Both the position numbers and the translations under genes were made by a program. A DNA stretch of 13,626 nt from Phoronis ovalis (Eukaryota > Phoronida > Phoronidae): assembly GCA_028565635.1 (NCBI GenBank), contig JAOXYB010019627.1, positions 4,180 through 17,805 of the forward strand, written 5' to 3'. Below, piece by piece: positions 8,801 through 13,626 of the stretch (its first letter is position 1; each line of letters opens with the position of its first letter). The notes under the pieces were generated by a model that worked only from the letters and a program-made list of their open reading frames with translations, was not told the origin of the DNA and did no database searches.

Positions 8801-9080
8801 GGTAGCCTTCCCCGGGTACGGTAGCCTTAGTACTTACGTACGCACAGGACAAGTCAGCGCAACATCCTTACATCCGCTACCTCTATACCACAACAGGGGT
8901 AGATGTGCGGGGAATGACAGTTAGAATAATTGGATGTCATTGTCTGTTATTAAAGGTAAAACATGTCCCCTGTTTGGGGCTTATGGGCTGAAAATTCATA
9001 CACTCTTGGGACCTCAATCTGAGACCTAAATAAGCTCGAAATTCCGTCGCACCCTGCCTTACGGGACCTTTTGTCACCAA
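8800..9080. other. GC-richer block, possible inserted element
   Basis: G+C is roughly 43-50% over several successive 60-base lines, against about a third in the surroundings. It begins with a direct repeat of GGTAGCCTT (8801-8809 and 8820-8828) flanking CCCGGG, and contains a CCCC-TGTTT-GGGG hairpin (8967-8979). Both strands were read for coding potential and only short frames with stops were found. Composition unlike its neighbours is compatible with an old transposon or SINE fragment, but no terminal repeats, target-site duplication or Pol III boxes could be identified. Confidence 0.35.
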
Positions 9081-9629
9081 CGGACATCCTGAAAATTGTA
9101 ACCTATTTCGTTTCTGGGAGCAGGTAATAAACTTAAGTTTTTTCTACCAATTTTCCTGGGTGTCCGGTCTAACTGAAATATATCCTTTCACCCTGTTTTT
9201 TTTTGTAATGCGTACCCAATTATTATGCATGACTGTCACTAGACTGGACTCAGTTTGTATCATTGTACATTTTGTTGCCTAAAGTTATGAAAAATTATAC
9301 TTACTTTTTTTCAACTGTGTAACTTGTATGTAGTCATTTTTAAATGTTTAGTTCACGGAATAGTTCCAAAATTCTAGTATGATAGTGTAAATAATATAGT
9401 ATAAATGATAATATTGTTAAAAATGAAGAAATAAGAGTAAAATTGTAGCAATATATTAAATCCTTATATAATTAGTGCGCCCTAAGCCTGTAGACTGTCA
9501 CGTGAGCTGTCAACCCTGGGAACCACATGCCATAGTAGTAGCTTTTATTTGACAATACAAGAAATATACCGTAACTAGATAGCCTTTTGCAAAGGCACGG
9601 TTGTTTCTATTGGCTTTTATTAAGATTAC
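9081..9629. other. A+T-rich intergenic sequence
   Basis: No gene recognised. A CACGTG E-box is at 9499-9504, and a 6-bp perfect stem (GCCTTT-TGC-AAAGGC) at 9582-9596 lies just before the AGGTCA-type repeat array, possibly near its left edge. Confidence 0.45.
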
Positions 9630-10013
9630 ATGACCCTAAATGACCTTTCAACATCCTTTAACTTCTCAGCAAATATTAGAAATTTGAAACTTTTTGACCA
9701 CAAATTGACCCTCTTGATGACCTCTAAATGCATAAAAAGCTGCTTTTCGATAATTTTATGCTATTTGAGATTTTCGAATTTTTTATCTCTAGATGACATT
9801 TCGGCCTCAAAGTCAACTCTCCCAACTCTAACTGTCATATGTCAAAATACAAGCCTGTTGAACTACTCGTTACGACTTGCATCACCTACATTATATTAAT
9901 TGAAAAGATACTTAAAATAAAGTTCTCCTTTTAACACATACATTTTCTTAAAGGTCATTAAAACAACCTTTTTATACCATCATTTCGAAATACTTCGAGC
10001 CATTTTAGAAATT

Positions 10014-10053
10014 TGACCTTTGACCTCCAAATGACCTTTTGACCTCGAGGTCA
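10014..10053. repeat. Core of repeat unit A: five nuclear-receptor-type half-sites
   Basis: TGACCT at 10014-10019, 10021-10026, 10032-10037 and 10040-10045, and AGGTCA at 10048-10053. The first two form a DR1 arrangement (one-base spacer), and the third and fourth a DR2. TGACCTCGAGGTCA at 10040-10053 is a perfect 14-base palindrome. The half-sites match the consensus of RXR/HNF4/COUP-type nuclear receptors; binding is not shown. Confidence 0.6.
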
Positions 10054-10274
10054 GCTATGGAATACGCTAGAGATGTCACACCTCAAGCACCAGGTCCATA
10101 TCTGCAACCGTCTTCGAGGTATAACTTAGTGAAAATTGGAAGATAAATTAATTGAAAACATGCAAAAAATAAAAAAATAAAATTTAGTACTGAAATGTTC
10201 TCAAAGTTCATCAAAGTTACTTCGTTGTAACTTGATACCATCATTTTTGAACATTTTGAGCAATTTTAAAAATC

Positions 10275-10306
10275 TGACCTTTGACCCACAAATGACCTCA
10301 AGGTCA
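10275..10306. repeat. Core of repeat unit B: DR1 plus everted half-sites
   Basis: TGACCT (10275-10280), T, TGACCC (10282-10287), then TGACCT (10293-10298), CA, AGGTCA (10301-10306). This is the same order as unit A with one half-site fewer and a CA in place of the central CG. Confidence 0.6.
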
Positions 10307-10400
10307 ACAATGGCCTACCTCAGGGATGTCACACATCAAGTACCAAGTTCCTAGGTGTAACCATCTTTAAGTTATACCTTGCTGAAAATTAGAAGAAAAA

Positions 10401-13400
10401 GAGGAAAGAAAACCAATAGGCTTGTTCCCATATAGGAGCAATCCTAATTATATATATGTAACGCGTAAAACAATCTGTCTGGCAAGATACAGACGACATA
10501 TTGGTGCATATCTTAAAGGTTACCGTTTATGCGCTTGTTATGATATGCGCGCGATGTTTACTATACTTAATTTGTTTGAATCTGTGTTGTAAATATGTTA
10601 TATGATGATCTAGTATAGTATATCATTCGTCGATGGTTTTTATTTGTATCTTGAATTTTGTCATATGGTTGCACTGAAACGGCGTCGCCCTTGCTACAAG
10701 CATTGTTAAGAATATTTCTACATTTGAATTATAAGTCAACTCCTTGCCTTCGGTATAAGCTAGGATATATAAAACTCTAAGTATCTTTATGAGTATAAAC
10801 ATTGAAATCAAGTAGATCTTTGATTGCGTGCCCAAAACTATCGCGGCCATGGACCAACAATGGACCAGTGCTGGGGAGAAATCAACCTTCTATTTGTATG
10901 TATAATAGGGACGAATATGTAAAATCTAAAGTTAAGAAGCAGTCGTGCATGTACTATTTTTGATGTAGTTATAAATTATGACACTAATCGGTCTATCAAC
11001 ACAAACAATAACTTGACAAGACAGTGTGTAAAAATTTCTTTCCGTGACGTAAGTTGGCGTGAAAGAGGTTGGGCAATAACAATAAAATATGATTCGTCGC
11101 TATAGTGAAACATGCTTATGTGCATTGAATAATTACAACATCACATGGTCTGTATGCGGTCTTGTGGTTAACACTGCGTCAAACGATGACATTTATCTTG
11201 ACATAAGTGCCAAGTACGATGACCAGATATATGTCAAAAATGAAAATAACTGTTAATTTTTTTTTAGGATTGTAAAACATGCATAAAGTAACATATATAT
11301 CAAAAACGTTACTGACCTAAAAATGTTGTCCAGGGGCCGTCCTAGAAGTATAGTTTTCGGGTTTGATTTTTATGGTAATGGATAAAATGCGAACGCTGCA
11401 AGGGCACAAAGCCAATCTAGGGGGTATGGTGCCTAAAACCGGCAATGTTGTTTGTGTTAGAAAATATGTGTACCTACTAAAATTCATCGCAGCGTCAAAT
11501 GTATCAAAAAAAGATATTTTTAAAGGATCTACGCTTTAAAAAATGATGCTCTAGTACGATGATGTAAACAATATTTTCTTTTGTTGCACGCGATTAAAAA
11601 CATGTAACCGCGCCACGACCTTTTCCGGGCAATTTTCCTTGAATATTAATTCAGATGACGCGTTCATTAGTTGAGGTTTGTTGTGTCTGGTTCACTGAAG
11701 GGTGTGTAAGGGGTATGTTGTAGGTGTGCCCAATTGCTATCAATCTATTGGTTAAACGTTTTGAAGTAGGTTGATTAAATTTACCATTCTGATGCAATCA
11801 CTTGACAGTTCCGGCTAGAAAAACATCTAATTAACCACCAAAACTATAAATACATAGACATAACTTTATGCTAAAGGTTAAGTATTTGAAATGCTTATGT
11901 TTTGTCTGAAAATAATATAGTAAACGTGTTGTAGAACACTCGTCTCGGAAATGGTGACAACACATTTTTGAAAATCAGTATCATCTGGCTAGTTGCCACA
12001 TTTTAAACGATATCGAATTTGTAGCTGATAAAACAATATATAGGATGAGATGATTATTTTAAATTATGTATAGAGTATACAGTTCTTTAAATTTTAAATT
12101 AATGCTATTTAATTGAGTTTTTTTTTTTGGGAGGGGGTTAAAACTAGACTGGGTTCGTTTTGGATACTTTGCTTCATAGTAGTACATATTTTCAAACAGA
12201 CATACGTGCATTCAAATTATGATTGATTTAAGTCATTTTATTTTTTAAAGACGAGGTTCAAACATATAAGTTTAATTATTTTTTAACTATAAACGTTTAA
12301 TTTATTGATATATCTTTTATACGAGTAAGAGTTAAGAGTAAAATTGTCAACTAGCAATATCCTTGTTTAGTAGACAGGCTCCGATAGGCATGAAGTAGAC
12401 ACCAGTAACAACATGTCTCAACTTGTAAAGATACGGACAAAAATTATCCAGTCATAATTAGTCGATTTTCAAGCCTACTACAGACCATCTGGCGGTCATT
12501 TTGGAAATCACAAGGATTACATTCAAAATAACGCCACGAATTTATCAATCATGCTTCGGGTTATGTTAATTTTGGGAATAATGTCTACATTCTCTTATAT
12601 GTTGCTTGCAGCCCGGTTGTATTGTTTCGTTTGGTTTCTTGGCGATTTCTCTTTAATTTCAGCCTAACTCCCGTAACCAAGTACGCGTGTCTGTTGGTTC
12701 ATTTTTGGGGAAATTACTCTTTCTGGTCTTTTTGGCTTAATTAGATGGTAAAAGTATCACAAACACGATGCTTGAACGGTATTATTATATGCACACGAAA
12801 AAATGTACTGAATGTACGTTGGTGTATTGAAAAGTGTAATTTTGTATCCTAGTGAAATTTAAAAAAGCATGAATGATTTCGTCGAGATTTCCTGTATTTA
12901 CAACAACTTACCTGTGTTACATAGCTTATAAATACACTGTATTGTGGTGACATCTGGTGTTAGCGAGCGCCCAGGAATGTCGGAAACCTATTCATTGGGC
13001 AAACATAAAATTTTATGTGGGACAACATTGTTACATTGCAAATACTTTTCAAAGCAATTTTCAAAACAATTTTCAAATTTGTTTTTTAATTAGGTTTGAT
13101 AATATGAGGAACGTGATATTTACGTACAAGAAACATGCAACATTTGAAAAATAAGTTGTGACATCATTATTAAAATTTTAAGGATGTGATGTTTTTGCTA
13201 ATGGGGATATTTAATTGGTGGGTTATGCAATATAGTAAGATACACAAAAATATTTATAATAAGTTTATTCTTTAAAAAAGGTAAACCGAACTAAACTCTG
13301 CATTGATTGGATTAAATTAAAGTGTCCATAATTTGCCAGTTACTCAAGTTAAATTTGTATGAAGCTTGTAATCCTACCATACTAATTACAAAAAATCAGT

Positions 13401-13626
13401 TGTTGTAATGTAAGTTGTTTAATCAAACTAAGAGAGATTACTTTAAGATTAAAGATGGAGATTTCTGATGAGTGACTATAAATCATGTAATTGGTATTAC
13501 TTAAAAAATGTTAACACATTTAAGAATAAAGAATTTATTAAGCAAATGTTGGTTGAGGGGAAATTATTCCAATACCGTAAAACACCGGGGCGGGTACACG
13601 AGGTATCTTTTGGTGGGGGTGTGCAG
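10401..13626. other. A+T-rich intergenic sequence, no gene recognised
   Basis: I find no exon, RNA gene or mobile-element coding region that I can support. Open frames at 10623-10850 (minus) and 12957-13154 (plus) are 65-75 codons long, have no recognisable domain and are of a length expected by chance. A T11 run at 12118-12128 runs straight into GGGAGGGGG. The last 50 bases (about 13575-13626) become GC-richer, with CCGGGGCGGG and GGTGGGGGTG, perhaps the edge of another element that continues beyond the window. Confidence 0.5.
12118..12137 (+). repeat. Homopolymer T run followed by G-rich run
   Basis: Eleven T followed by GGGAGGGGG. It is a simple low-complexity tract. It could be the tail of a retroposed sequence in the reverse orientation, but no body was recognised next to it. 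Confidence 0.45.

Larger units (their letters stand above)
9630..10400. repeat. Degenerate tandem repeat, about 240-260 bp unit, rich in TGACCT/AGGTCA half-sites
   Basis: At least two clear units and one or two decayed ones. The best-preserved pair has its TGACCTTTGACC core at 10014 and 10275, 261 bases apart. Flanking words recur in the same order: ATACCATCATTT before; GATGTCACA(C/-)(C/A)TCAAG, then CAACC/TAACC, GTTATACCTT/GGTATAACTT and GAAAATT(G/A)GAAGA after. A decayed unit around 9793 (TGACATTTCGGCCTC...AGTCA), followed by TGTCA and CAAG words, lies about 240 bases before the first clear core. TGACC words at 9631, 9641, 9695, 9706 and 9718 suggest a further partial copy. It is noncoding. 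I believe similar AGGTCA-rich repeats are common in marine invertebrate genomes, but that is from memory. Confidence 0.7.

Noticed and set aside
10623-10850. Minus-strand 75-codon open frame beginning MAAIVLG
   Set aside because: Isolated, with a hydrophobic and Lys/Ile-rich translation and no domain. Nothing nearby supports expression.
11045-11052. CRE-like TGACGTAA
   Set aside because: A single short motif far from any recognised transcription start. Expected by chance.
9432-12360. Shared 14-mer AAGAGTAAAATTGT near 9435 and near 12335
   Set aside because: A single A+T-rich 14-mer shared within a 13.6-kb window is close to chance expectation, and the flanking similarity does not extend convincingly.

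Overview
This is a eukaryotic genomic window. It is A+T-rich (roughly two thirds A+T by eye), and the one clear gene has its coding sequence broken into short exons by GT...AG introns. There is no bacterial gene packing, operon, CRISPR array or phage-like content. The gene is a follistatin orthologue on the + strand. Its residue pattern and the many degenerate AGGTCA-type repeats suggest a lophotrochozoan, most likely a bivalve or other mollusc. That placement is an inference from memory of the family, not a search result.

Layout. Positions 1-2242 lie upstream of the first recognisable exon, probably intron 1 and/or 5' flank. No signal-peptide exon could be placed there, so the gene is probably 5'-truncated by the window edge. 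Six coding exons follow: 2243-2437 (N-terminal TB-like domain), 2698-2919 (FSD1), 3234-3464 (FSD2), 6135-6254 and 6470-6580 (the two halves of FSD3), and 7035-7090 (short acidic tail and TGA). Joined, they encode about 311 residues with 36 cysteines (6+10+10+10), close to mature vertebrate follistatin. All five introns inside this span, and the acceptor of the first exon, are phase 1. The third intron (3465-6134, 2.67 kb) is much longer than the others (215-454 bp).

Downstream, 7091 to about 8340 looks like a long A+T-rich 3' UTR. It has candidate poly(A) signals at 7445 and 8306, three Pumilio-type TGTANATA sites and AU-rich elements. From about 8340 to the end I recognise no protein-coding gene. 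This part holds a locally GC-richer block (about 8800-9080), a degenerate tandem repeat of about 240-260 bp rich in TGACCT/AGGTCA half-sites (about 9630-10400), and otherwise unremarkable A+T-rich DNA.

No previously undescribed multi-gene system is visible. The points most worth a second look are the extra intron inside FSD3, a plausible intron-retention isoform lacking the acidic tail, Trp-to-Phe/Tyr changes in the activin-contact domain, the clustered 3' UTR motifs and the AGGTCA repeat array.
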